DNA of 64,000 nt from Botryosphaeria dothidea (lineage: Eukaryota; Ascomycota; Dothideomycetes; Botryosphaeriales; Botryosphaeriaceae). The position numbers and the translations under genes were made by a program. The notes under the pieces were generated by a model. That model was not told the DNA's origin. It searched no databases and saw nothing but the letters and a program-made list of their open reading frames with translations. The stretch spans positions 62,001 to 126,000 of the forward strand of contig WWBZ02000062.1 of NCBI GenBank assembly GCA_011503125.2, read 5' to 3'. Shown in pieces: positions 18,471 through 29,751 of this stretch (positions are counted from its first letter, which is position 1; every line of letters begins with the position of its first letter).

Positions 18471-21400
18471 TGCAGAACGATACCCAAGACTAAGGGGCTT
18501 CGGTAGCTACCGAGAACAACGAGCAAAGCCTACTACAGTAGCTCGTCTAACTACTAGCTAGACCTACGTCCCTAAGAAAGAACGAACCCACGAAACAACT
18601 CGGCCTATTAGCTGAATATAGAGGAGACCGAGATTAACTCGAACCATGGATTGCTTAAGCTAATATAAAACTAAACGTCGACTACACTAACTATACTAAA
18701 GTAACGAAGTTCTTCGCGTTATATAACCGGTTAAGAGGGGAAGCTACCCGCTAACTATAGCCCTAGATTTAAGCGGTTACGGCAACAAGTAATGCTACGG
18801 TTACTAACCTTATTATATAGCTACGCCTATCCTTTAGCGACCCGTATACTAAGAAGAAGGCCTAACGTAAGCTTTATTAACTCCGTTAAGCTAGCAAGTC
18901 CTTTATAGAGTACTTTACTAAGTACCGGAAGCTCCTACTAGAAGTAGAAGGCACGGACTAGCTAGACGAAATTAAGAAGTCCTACCTCGAGGCTGGACTT
19001 AGTAGGAAGCTTTAATAACAAATAATTAGCCTTACGAAACCGGACTAGTAGTTCGAGGACTACTATATAGAGCTTAAGCGAGTAAGTAACTAGTTAGAAG
19101 CTTTTTAACTACGTACCTAGAAGTTTAGGAATAACCTCTAGAAGACGCCGGCAACTATAATAAAGACTACTACGTATCTAAAGCCCCCTTAAAACGACTA
19201 AATAGACTAGGAACTAACGGGCCTAGCTAAGGCCGTACTAACCTAGAGAGCTAAATAGGTAACTTAAGATAAGATTAACCGACGCCGTTAGAACAAGCTT
19301 TGCACGCGTTATAGCGCCTTAGGACACTAGTGGCAAGCATATCCTTATATACCTGCCCACCGTCTAGCTTAAGCCGCTAGTACTAGGCAACTAGAGCAAG
19401 AGACTCTTCTATAACTAGAGGAGGTATTAGAGGTTAACGAGAATTCGGAAAAAGAATAGCTCCTAATAAAATTCGCTATTAAGAGTAAAAGGAGTAAAGT
19501 AAGCTTTAAGTAGATTAGAAGTAATTCGAGAATAAGTATATAGAAAAACTACCTTTCTTAGTTTTAGTACTTATTAATAAGGAGATCTCCACTTAAACCC
19601 TTATTAATTCTAGGTACTTATTCTATAGTATTATCGATACTCGATTCGCTCGAAGATATAAACTCTAGCGTATCCCTATCCGACTAAGACAAATCTAGTT
19701 AGTTAATACTATTACCGACTCCTAGATTACCGAAGTAGTAATTACCGAGATCGATATCGGCGGATACTAAACGAAAAGAGCTTACTTCTATATAGCTCTA
19801 AGAATTAAAGGCTATAAAGTTATTCTTAGCTTACTATAGTTAGTAAAAGAGAGAGTAGAACTAGATATAGAAAAATAAATCCTTAGATTTAAGAACTCTA
19901 GCCTAGTAGTATAAAGCTAGAGAGAGAGAAAAGAACTCGACTATAGAAGGGTCGGAGCCGCTAGGTTCCGCCTTCTTATAAGGAAGAAACGACTCGGTTA
20001 CTAGGTTTTCTTAGTAAGTCTAGCTAATATTAATAAAGTACTTGCTAAGAAGAAGTATACGGACCTAAGGACGAAACTACTAGCCTAGTTAGATAAACGG
20101 TTTCTCGATACCTTCGATAGAAGTAAAGCCGATAAGTTACCTCTATACCGATCTAGAATCGATTATTAGATTAAGCTTAAGAAAGATAAGAATAGGAGGA
20201 TACTAGTAGCTCCATGGGGACCCTTATATAATATATCTAGAGACGAACTACTAGTACTTCGGAAAACGCTTATAGAGCTACTCGATAAAGGCTTTATCCG
20301 TATAAGTAATTCTCTAGCCGTAGTACTAGTTCTCTTTATAAAGAAACTAGGTAGAGGCTTACGATTCTATTATAACTACCGAGCTCTTAATTAACTTACA
20401 CGGAAGGATCGATATCTACTACCTCTTATCTAGGAGACCCTTAACCGGATTAGTAAGGCAAGATAGTTTACGAAACTCGATGTAATCGTAGTATTTAATA
20501 AGATTCGGGTTAAACTAGGAGATAAATAGCTTATAGTCTTTCGAACCCGCTTTAGACTATTTAAGTAGCTTATTACTCCCTTTAGACTAGCTAATACACT
20601 AAGTACCTTTTAACGATATATTAACTAGACCCTATAGGACTTCCTAAACGACTTCGTATTGGCTTATATCGATAATATACTTATTTTTACCGAGGGATTC
20701 CGTACCTAACACCGAGAGTACGTAACTAAGATTCTCGAAAAGCTATAAGTAGCGGGACTATAGCTTAATATCGATAAGTACGAATTCGAGGTTTAGTTAA
20801 TAAAGTATCTTAGATTTATTATCGAAGCTAGGAAAGGTATCCGTATAGACCTAGCTAAGGTAAAAGCTATTTAGGAATAGGAAATACTAACTATAGTTAA
20901 AGGAGTGCTTAGATTCCTTAGCTTTGCGAACTTCTACCGGCGCTTTATTAATAAATACTCGAAGACTACGGCTCCGTTATATATACTTATAAAGAAAGAC
21001 GTTCCGTTCTATTAGATAGAAGAAGTAGAAAGAGCGTTTCGAAAGCTAAAGAAGGCCTTTATTACGGCACTAATTCTTGCCTAATTTAACCCGGACTAAA
21101 AGATAATCCTCGAGACTAACTCCTTAGGATACTATATAGGAGGAATTTTATCCTAATACGATAATAATAGAGTACTCCGGCTAGTTGCCTACTTCTTAAA
21201 GAAGAACTCGCTAGTAGAGTATAACTACGAGATCTACGATAAGAAGCTCCTTACGATTATTAAGTATCTTTAGTAGTAGAATATAGAGCTACGAAGTATA
21301 AAAGAATTTAAGATTATTACGGACTATAAGAATCTCGAATACTTTATAATAGTCCGACGGCTCTCTAAGAGGTAAATAAGATAGTAGCTAATTCTAAGCC

Positions 21401-22836
21401 GATTTAACTTTACTATTACTTACCGTCTAAGTAAGCTTAGGGCTTAGCCTAACGCACTTATACGAAGAGACTAAGACTTACTAGTATCTTAAGATAATAA
21501 GAGGCTTTAATATCGTATCGTACGACTCTTAAGCCTAGATAAGATTTAAGCTAACTATTAGAGAGTTTTAGTAATACTAGTATAAATAAGACGATAAGCT
21601 ATAACCGAATAAGGAGTAGACGAATAAGTAGATAAACTAGTAGATAAACTAGTATACGAATAAGAAGTAACGTTAATCGAAGACTATTTACGGTAGCTCT
21701 AGTAAGAGGTAAAAGTAGCGGATCCGGACTATAGACGTCTTATAATAGCAGTAAGAGAGGGTAGAAGAACGCTACTAAACGATTTAGAAGAACTAGTTAA
21801 GCTCTTAATTACTAATTACTCCTTAAATAATTAAGAAGAGTTACTATTCCGTAGCAGACGTTAGGTACTAAACTACGAGCCTTTAAGAACTAAGCTAATC
21901 TAGATACTTTACGATTTAATAATAGTAGTTTATTCTAAACGTACTAGAATAATAGCCCTTATTATAAGATAGTTCTTCTAGCCGAACTTCGTATCTAATA
22001 TACGTAGATTCGTACGTAACTATAACGTCTACGGAAGGACTAGAGTCTAGAGAGACCGTAAATAAGAACTACTACGGCCGTTACTAGTACTAAACCGTTA
22101 GTAGAGAGAGATCTTAGTCGACTTTATTAGACCGCTACCCGAGAGTTAAGGATGTCGGATACTTATAGTTATTACTAATCGATTAGGTAAAGAAGTTATC
22201 CTTAAGGCCTATAAGGATATTAAAATAGAAATAGTTACTAGGATATTTATTCGCTACTTCTACCGCCACTATAGAGTCCTAACCGCTATTATCTCTAACC
22301 GGGGAAGCTAATTTATTAGCTAGCTATAGAAGAGGGTTTACTAATTACTTAGGATTAAAAGACGAATCTTAATAGCCTACTATCTAGAAATAGATAGATT
22401 AACGAAGCGTACGAATACCGAGATAGAAAGGAAGCTCTACCGGATAGTTAACTACGCGTAAGATAACTAGGTTAACTAGTTGCTAGTAATAGAGCTTGCT
22501 ATAAATAGACAAGAATCCTTATCGATAGGTGTTAGCCCCTTCTTCCTCTCTTATAGATACTACCTCGAGCTACTATAGTTATTCGAGAATCCTTAACTAG
22601 TCCCGAACCCTATATTACTAATATAAAAAGGAGAAGTAATCGTAGTAAAGATTAAAGAGATAACCGAATAGGTAGAAGCATTAATAGCGAACGCATAATA
22701 GGATTAGAAGACCTAAGTAAATCGATATAGGGACCTATTACTAGCGTATAAAGTAGGAGATAAAGTCTAGCTAAATCTTAAGAATATACGAACGGACCGC
22801 CTAAGCCGGAAGCTTGATGATCGAATAGTAAAGTTC

Positions 22837-22983
22837 TATTAGAAATATCGTCTTAGAATGCTCCGAATTAGGTTTAGCGTTAAATAGTCTATATAGTAGG
22901 CACCCTCTTATACCCCTCTTATACCTCTCTTATAAGATATACTAACAATTTAGACAATAATTAAATCAACTTAATTTCTAATA
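22837..22983 (+). mobile_element. Type-A solo LTR nested in Gypsy-1
   Basis: RIP-mutated copy (tattagaaatatcg...atttctaata) of the LTR at 14075-14210. Flanks agttc / agttt are a 5-bp duplication with one C-to-T change. Confidence 0.8.
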
Positions 22984-23332
22984 AGTTTATAGTTATCGAG
23001 GTTATTAGCCCTTATAGCTATAAACTAAACGTACTAACTAGGATATATAACGTCTTTAACGTCGATCTCTTACGCCTAGCTAGAATAGATTCTTTACTAA
23101 GCCAAGAATAGGACGATTATTAACTACTAGCTATACTCGTTAATGGAGAAGAAGAATAGAGGGTTAAAGCTATCTTAGGTAAAAAACTAGAAAGACGGCT
23201 AGGCTAGCGGAAACGGTAGAAACTCTATTAAGTTAAGTGGAGAGGATACGCGCGGCTAACTTGGGAACTAGCAAGCGCTTTAGAAGATACTAAAGCCCTA
23301 GAGACCTACCTTTAAAGCCGGGAGGGGGGTAA

Positions 23333-23581
23333 TGTTACGGTTTAAACCCTAAGAGTACCTTAGATAGATCCTACGGCGAGATCTTAGGTTAAGAGGACCC
23401 TAAAGCTTAACGAAGCTTAATAAGAAAACCCTACAACTCGCTACTAGTAAAAGGGACTCTAGAGAGATATATAAGCAGCGCTATCTTGCTTAAACCTTTC
23501 TTTCTTTTCTCTTTAGCTTAGTCTTCTCGTAGATAGAATACCACTATATTTCCGCGAGTGCACCGAATGCAAGCTATTATA
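23333..23581 (+). repeat. Gypsy-1 3' LTR (RIP-mutated)
   Basis: Aligns full length with 17726-17974; the differences I read are TG-to-TA or CA-to-TA changes. Confidence 0.85.
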
Positions 23582-24237
23582 AGTTTCTATAAGCCTTTAG
23601 CCTAAGAGTTAAGGTTTCGAAGAATAACGTTTATAAAACGTATTAAGAGCTTTAAGGTCTTTAATAAGATCGTAAGGTTCCTAGGTTAGTATCGAGTAAC
23701 TAGTCTATTTTACGAGGTATTTTAGTTATCTCCGGGTTACTTTAACGTCTAGAATCTCTTCTACCCGGTACTCTTCTTCGCCGGTAACGATAACGGGCGG
23801 AGGCGGAGGTTAGACTTAATTAGATAAGGAGTTAGAAGCCGCGGGTTCGAGTAAAGAGACGTAGAATATAGGGTAGACTTTTATCGTTCTTAGTAGTTCT
23901 AGGCGATAGATATAGGTCGAGATCTTTTCTAGAATAGGAAAGAGGCTAAGGCGTTTAAAGTTAAGTTTATCTAAAGGCCTTATTATCGAGATATATCTTC
24001 TTAGAAGCTAGACGAGGTTACTAGACTTAAAGACGGGTGGCGAAATACGGTCTTTATTAGCCTATTCTACGTAGGCGTCTTATACGAATTAAATTTCTTA
24101 GCGAAGGTAGTTTTCGAGGTTTTTAAGGTTCTCTTAGAAGAGGTATAGGAGTTCGAGAAAGGCTAAGATTAAGTCTTTCTATAAAATCTTATAACGAGAG
24201 TAGAAGCTATAGTTTACGAAGAAAGAGGTAATCTTAG
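23582..24237 (-). mobile_element. Fragment of a second Gypsy family, integrase C-terminus and chromodomain
   Basis: On the minus strand about 23720-23800 reads as a Pro-rich stretch then VTGEEEYRVEEILDVK, the typical start of a chromodomain in Gypsy chromointegrases. It differs from the chromodomain region of Gypsy-1/2. No LTR identified; boundaries are set by neighbouring elements. Confidence 0.6.
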
Positions 24238-24366
24238 TATAATGGCTTGCATCCGGTGTACTCGCGGAAATATAGTGGCATTACTATCTACGAGAAGACT
24301 AAGCTAAAGAGAAAAGAAAGAAAGGTTTAAGCAAGATAGCGCTGCTTATATATCTCTCTAGAGTCC

Positions 24367-24616
24367 TGTCAGACTATTTTACCTTACTGCCTCAGGCGTC
24401 ACATTCTTTTAGGTATCAAGATCAACATCTTCATTTGCCACCTCCTCACTACTCCTCATATTTATAAGCTTCGGATATCGATATCGGCTTCTATTCTCCT
24501 CGGTTATCCAAACACTCTTTTATATATATAAGTAAGCCTACCGACCTCCCTCTCAGGAGACAGGCAGAATCTACTCTCTTTTCTGACCTTACAACTCTTC
24601 ACTCGAAAATCCAACA
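24367..24616 (+). repeat. Copia 5' LTR (RIP-spared)
   Basis: Unmutated LTR with TATA-like ttatatatataag. Its mutated partner is at 29502-29751; solo relatives at 32815-33064 and at 16038-16214/44120-44182. Confidence 0.85.
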
Positions 24617-24632
24617 GTTATGAGCCCGGGGG
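24616..24632 (+). other. Copia primer-binding site, initiator-tRNA anticodon-arm type
   Basis: Immediately after the LTR the strand reads gttatgagccc, complementary to GGGCTCATAAC, the anticodon stem-loop of eukaryotic initiator tRNA-Met. This is the internal (half-tRNA) priming mode known from Drosophila copia. Confidence 0.6.
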
Positions 24633-24849
24633 ACGCTACGGCTGGACGCCAAGACTACCCCACTTCTTAGCTCTTTGCTGATCAACTCTCCTACTTAACT
24701 GAGTACTCTTTACTGACACGCAACTGCTGTCATCTACGGCTTCTGCCCGGTTATAGGCTACGGCGACTGAACTAACAACTCAACACGGAGCCATACTGGC
24801 TACCACCTCTACTCGAATCCAACTAGATCAATAATAACTTACTGACAAC

Positions 24850-27800
24850 ATGGGAGACTCCACCAAATCCCACATACTTACCAAGTCTTCGGACTGGAAT
24901 TACTGGTTATTCCTGGTGAAAGGAAGAGCCCAGAACACTGATATCTGGAGCCTCGTTAATCCTTCACTAACAACTAAACCTTAGGGTACAACTAAACCTA
25001 AGAAACCAATAATTCAAGGCATAGTTACTACTGATAAGAAGCTCACTTATGACTATGAGATAAGCAACTACCGCGCTGACTACGCACTCTACGAAAAATA
25101 ATAAAAGGCACTTGCTAATCTTGCAATCTACATCCAGGACTTAATCTCCACGAATCTACTCCCGTACATTAGCAACACGGATTCGGACAATTATCCTTGG
25201 ACCTATCTGATAACGCTTAAAGCCAAACTTGCACCAACTAATGAAGCTACCGATCTAGAACTCGAACAGTAGTATAATTAGCTCAAGCGAGGACTAACCA
25301 ACCAGAATATTAAGAAATAGCTTCAATCTTGGGAAGAGGTCTACACCAAAGCCAAGCAACGCGACTTACCACAAGTTAAAGACGACCGACCAGTCAGAGA
25401 CTTTCTCCTCTCCCTTCGAGGAATCGATTCCACCTACTCTCAGATAGAACTACACCTTCTACGAGGCCAAGAAACTAAGCTAACCCTTTACAAAGCTGTT
25501 GAAGACTACAGGCAACACCTACGCATCGAGAATCTCGAGAAACCTTCAAAATCCTCGAAACACTCTGCTTTTCCAGCCACGTTCAAGGGCAAGGAACAGG
25601 AAAACAACGAAAAGCCACCTTGTATCTGTGGACTCAATCACTGGTATAAGGACTGTTTCTACCTGAACGAGGACATACGGCCCAAGCACTGGACACCAAA
25701 CAAGGCTGCTCAAACACGTGTTAACGAGAAACTCAAGGACCCAAAGATTAAGGCACGAATCGATTATGTACTAAATCGAGAGAAAGAAAGACAACTTAGT
25801 TCTCCATCCAATACGACTACAACACCAACACCTAACGTTCAAAGCAAATCCCCTTCAATCGAGGTCGCCTTATTCTCTGTTATCAGCCACTCTACAAGGA
25901 GAGCCAATACTTCTCTTTAGTTATCCTGGATTCTCGACTCTGGAATAGATCATCATATCTGCAACCGATCCATGCAGGATAGATTCAAACAAACCAGAGC
26001 TGCTGAACCAGACGAATACCTCACCTGTGGAGAAACAACTGCACCAATCACTGCCTATGGGACAGTCACTATTAACGTTAAGACACTATCTAGTAAAGGC
26101 CATATCTCTCTCCAAGATGTTGCAATGTCTCCATCTTTCATGGCCAATCTTATATCGCTTGATAAAGCTCTTGAAGCAGGAATCGACTGGAACCCAAGGA
26201 CTGGAACTCTCAGCAAGAACAATTAGACGCTCTGCTTCACTGAACGACACAACGGACACTTCTACCTTGAACGAAATGCAGCACCTCTTCAAGCTCATTA
26301 TTCGACACTTCTCGTAACTCAACCAACTACTTTCGTAACCAAAGCCGCACACATCACCAACTGGCACCGCATCCTTGGCCACGCTAGCCAGGAAACTCTT
26401 CAACATCTCGAAGAATCCACCGAAGGAACACAAATTACTCCATCACCATCTAAATAACCCCTTCAGCACTACGAAACCTGTGTACTATCAAAGGCACACA
26501 GGATCGTCTCTCGATCTTCAGACAAAGAAGAAGAACCAACTAAGCCTTTCTTACGCGTTACATTCGATCTTCTCCAGCTCATACCAGCTTATAACGGAGA
26601 TAAATGGACAGCTCATCTTGCTTGCTCATCATCAAACTTTATCCTCCCATTTACATACCGGCACAAATCAGACACAGCGGAACTTGCCATCTATGGACTT
26701 AAAATTATTAAGATCCGCTACCAGGGCAAGGTTATCTTCTTCAGAACTGATGGAGAAACTACACTCGGAAACACCTTTCTCTCCTATCTCATAGATCATG
26801 GAATTACCCTTAAAACCTCAGCTCCAGCAACACCCGAGCAAAACGGATACTCTAAACGCTCAGGGGGTGTACTTCTTATTAGAGCACGAGCCATGCGAAT
26901 TAGCGCGAACCTTCTAGAAAGACTATAGCCTGAAACTATCCGAGCCGCCGCCTATATCTACAATAGGACTCCACTCAAGAAACTCGGCTGGATCACACCT
27001 TTTAAAAGAGTCACTAGCAATAGACTAAATCTCTCGCATCTTAAAGCCTACGGATGTAAAGCCTACTCTCTGCGCAAAGATCTTCCACGCACTTATAAGC
27101 TTGCTAAACGAGCATTCATCGGATATCTTGTTGGGTACGACTCGACCAACATCTTCCGCATCTGGATTCCAAGCCAGGATAAAGTAATATGGACTAGAGA
27201 CGTCACTTTTGACGAAAACAGCTTCTTCGATCCATTAGAGACTGATATCGGTAAAACCCTTAGAAAGGAGATAATTGAGACTCTCAATACTCCTGCTCTG
27301 CCATCAATCTATGGTCTCATGCCTCAGGAAGAACCTAAATTATCTACTCTCAATCAGTCAATAAACCAATCTCAAGCCGAGAAAGACCCATCAACTCAAA
27401 CGTTACCCACACCTTCAGAATCAGTAGAACCTGAAGTAGGACCTCTCGAATCAGAAGAAGAACAAGAACAAGAATAAGAATAAGAGTAAGAACAAGAGCA
27501 AGAGCAAACTGAACAACGACTTGGACCTCTACTCCCTGCTCAATATAATACTCCACTACGACTAGGCGCTGCTCCCGGCAACAGAGCACCACAAGGAGCA
27601 GATATCTCAGCCACATTCACTAAAGAAACTATCATTCCAGAAAACAGCTCACGGAGCTCTCGGAATCAAAATCCAAACTATAGCAATGACCCTTTTAGAA
27701 AGCCTCGAAAACTACGAAAAGAAGTATATACTACAACACTTGCTTAAGCTTAAGAACAACCGAAATCGACTTTCTACAACGCGTTCTTAGCTGTAATTAA

Positions 27801-29420
27801 CACTCTAAAACCTAAGTCTAAAGTTTATCGAGACAATCTTCTACCAGAGCCAAAGAACTTCGAGGAACTCCTTAATTATCTATTTAAGGACGATTTTTTA
27901 GCCTTACTCCTCGAGGAAATCTAGAAACTTAAGCAAATCTAAACCTAGATACAAGTCCTAGTTACTCAAGCACACAAGGCAAAGAAACGGATTATTCTAC
28001 TCACCTGGGTATTTAAGTACAAGTTTAACGAAGAAGGATACCTTATTAAGTTCAAAGCTCGACTCTATATTAGAGGAGACCTTCAATTAACTACTTAGGA
28101 TACCTACGCTACTACACTTACTACACGAATCTTTAGAGGACTAATAGTAATTATGGCTACTTTCGACCTTAAATCGAGGCAGTACGATGTTATTAATGCG
28201 TATCTACACGTCCTAATCGACGAGGAAACATATTATAAACTACTACTAGGTATAAAAATCAAGGACGGACTCGTTCTCCTACTCCTACGAGCATTATATA
28301 GACTTAAATAATTACTAGCTCTCTAGCAAAAGCACTTATTAAAAATACTTCAAAATCTCGGTCTTACTAAAGTGCCAGAAGCTCCTTACCTATTTATAAA
28401 CGAATTTATAATCCTATTCTTCTTCGTAGATAATATCGTTATTATCTACCACAGGGATTACACTACTTATATCGACGAATTCTAACGCAAGCTCTTTAAA
28501 ATCTACGAAATGCGATACCTCGGCGAAATCTAATGGTTCCTAGTAATTAGGATTATTCGAAATAGGGACGAGCGTAAACTCTAGTTATACCAAGACTCCT
28601 ACATCGCTAAACTTACTACGAAATTCAACGTTAAAGAGGACTCGAAGCGCTTAGTTCCTCTCCTACCTAATAAACCTATTACTTAGAATCCCGACCAAGC
28701 TACGGACTAAGATATATACGCTTTTTAGTAGAAAGTCGGATTAATTAACTACGCTGTAGTCCACACTAGACTAGATATTATACACGTAGCATCACGACTC
28801 TCTAAACACCTATAGAATCCTTTAGCTCAGCACCTTTATCTAGCTTAACGAGTTCTTAAATATCTATTATATACTCGAAGCTACGCTCTTACTTTCTTAG
28901 GCTTCACTTAGTTAACTAAGGATCTATTTATTACTTCTAGCGACGCCTCCTTTACTTCGGATATCGATATAAGAAAGAGTATTTAAGGCTTTCTTTTTCG
29001 ACTCTTTAGAGGAGCTATCGACTAGAAAGTAGCTAAATAACGTACTATTACGACCAGTAGCACTAAAGCCGAATTACTCGCGCTCTTAACTACCGCTAAG
29101 GAAACTATATAGTAGAAAAACCTCTTCAAAGCAATCGACTTCTCTACTAGACATTAGATAAAGATCTAGTATAATAACACTTAGATAATTCGCCTGCTTA
29201 ACGAAGAGACCTATAAGCTTATTACGAAACTTCGTTATATTTAAATTTATAGCCACTGGCTACGCTAGGAGGTACAAGAAGGCAATATCTTAATTTCCTA
29301 GACTCCTACTATAGAAATAATTGCAGATAGACTTATAAAACCTCTTAATAAATAGAAATATTAATACTTTCTTTAATAGATTAGACTCGAAGACATTACT
29401 ACTAAATTATAAGACAACTA
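24850..29420 (+). pseudogene. Copia Gag-Pol remnant
   Basis: ATG at 24850 (MGDSTKSHILTKSSDW). Landmarks on the plus strand: zinc-knuckle-like CICGLNHWYKDC at 25621-25656; protease ILDSG at about 25930-25945; GAG-pre-integrase WHRILGHAS at 26361-26387; integrase FFRTDGET at about 26740-26763 and TPEQNG near 26830; RT with VDNI at about 28425-28440 (normal YVDD, second Asp mutated); RNase H SSTKAE near 29060. The frame is broken by TAG/TAA codons, mostly explainable as CAG/CAA/TGG changes. Confidence 0.85.
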
Positions 29421-29501
29421 ACTACTCTACTTAATTTCTCACGCTTAATACTACTTTTACTATTACGATTCTCCTAATACGTATACGTCGTAAAGAGAGT
29501 A

Positions 29502-29751
29502 TGTTAGACTATTTTACCTTACTACCTTAGGCCTTATATTCTTTTAGATATTAAGATTAACATCTTTATTTACCACCTCCTTACTACTCCTTATATTTAT
29601 AAGCTTCGGATATCGATATCGGCTTCTATTCTCCTCGGTTATCTAAACACTCTTTTATATATATAAGTAAGCCTACCGACCTCCCTCTTAGGAGATAGGC
29701 AGAATCTACTCTCTTTTCTAACCTTATAACTCTTTACTCGAAAATCTAATA
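29502..29751 (+). repeat. Copia 3' LTR (RIP-mutated)
   Basis: Same length as the 5' LTR; differences are CA-to-TA and TG-to-TA. Confidence 0.85.

Larger units (their letters stand above)
17726..23581 (+). mobile_element. Gypsy-1 LTR retrotransposon, RIP-inactivated
   Basis: 5856 bp with 249-bp LTRs at 17726-17974 and 23333-23581, TGTTAC...ATCACA (3' copy mutated to ATTATA). A polypurine tract (ggaggggggtaa) precedes the 3' LTR. Decayed coding is in Ty3/Gypsy order: Gag about 18650-19200, aspartic protease region about 19600-19800, reverse transcriptase about 20220-20700 with an AYIDNILIF catalytic motif (second Asp mutated to Asn), RNase H about 21060-21350, integrase about 22060-22500 (SNRGS-F core) and chromodomain about 23180-23300. 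Stops are TAA/TAG/TAG-type transitions. The flanks share only agtt, so the duplication is uncertain. Confidence 0.85.
24367..29751 (+). mobile_element. Copia LTR retrotransposon inside the Gypsy-2 3' LTR
   Basis: 5385 bp with 250-bp LTRs 24367-24616 and 29502-29751 (TGTCAG...CCAACA; the 3' copy reads TGTTAG...CTAATA). Flanks agtcc / agttt fit a 5-bp duplication with C-to-T changes. The primer-binding site just after the 5' LTR is gttatgagccc. Coding order is Gag, protease, integrase, RT, RNase H, the Ty1/Copia order. The first ~3.4 kb keeps CA/TG and long readable frames; the remainder is fully RIP-mutated. Confidence 0.9.
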
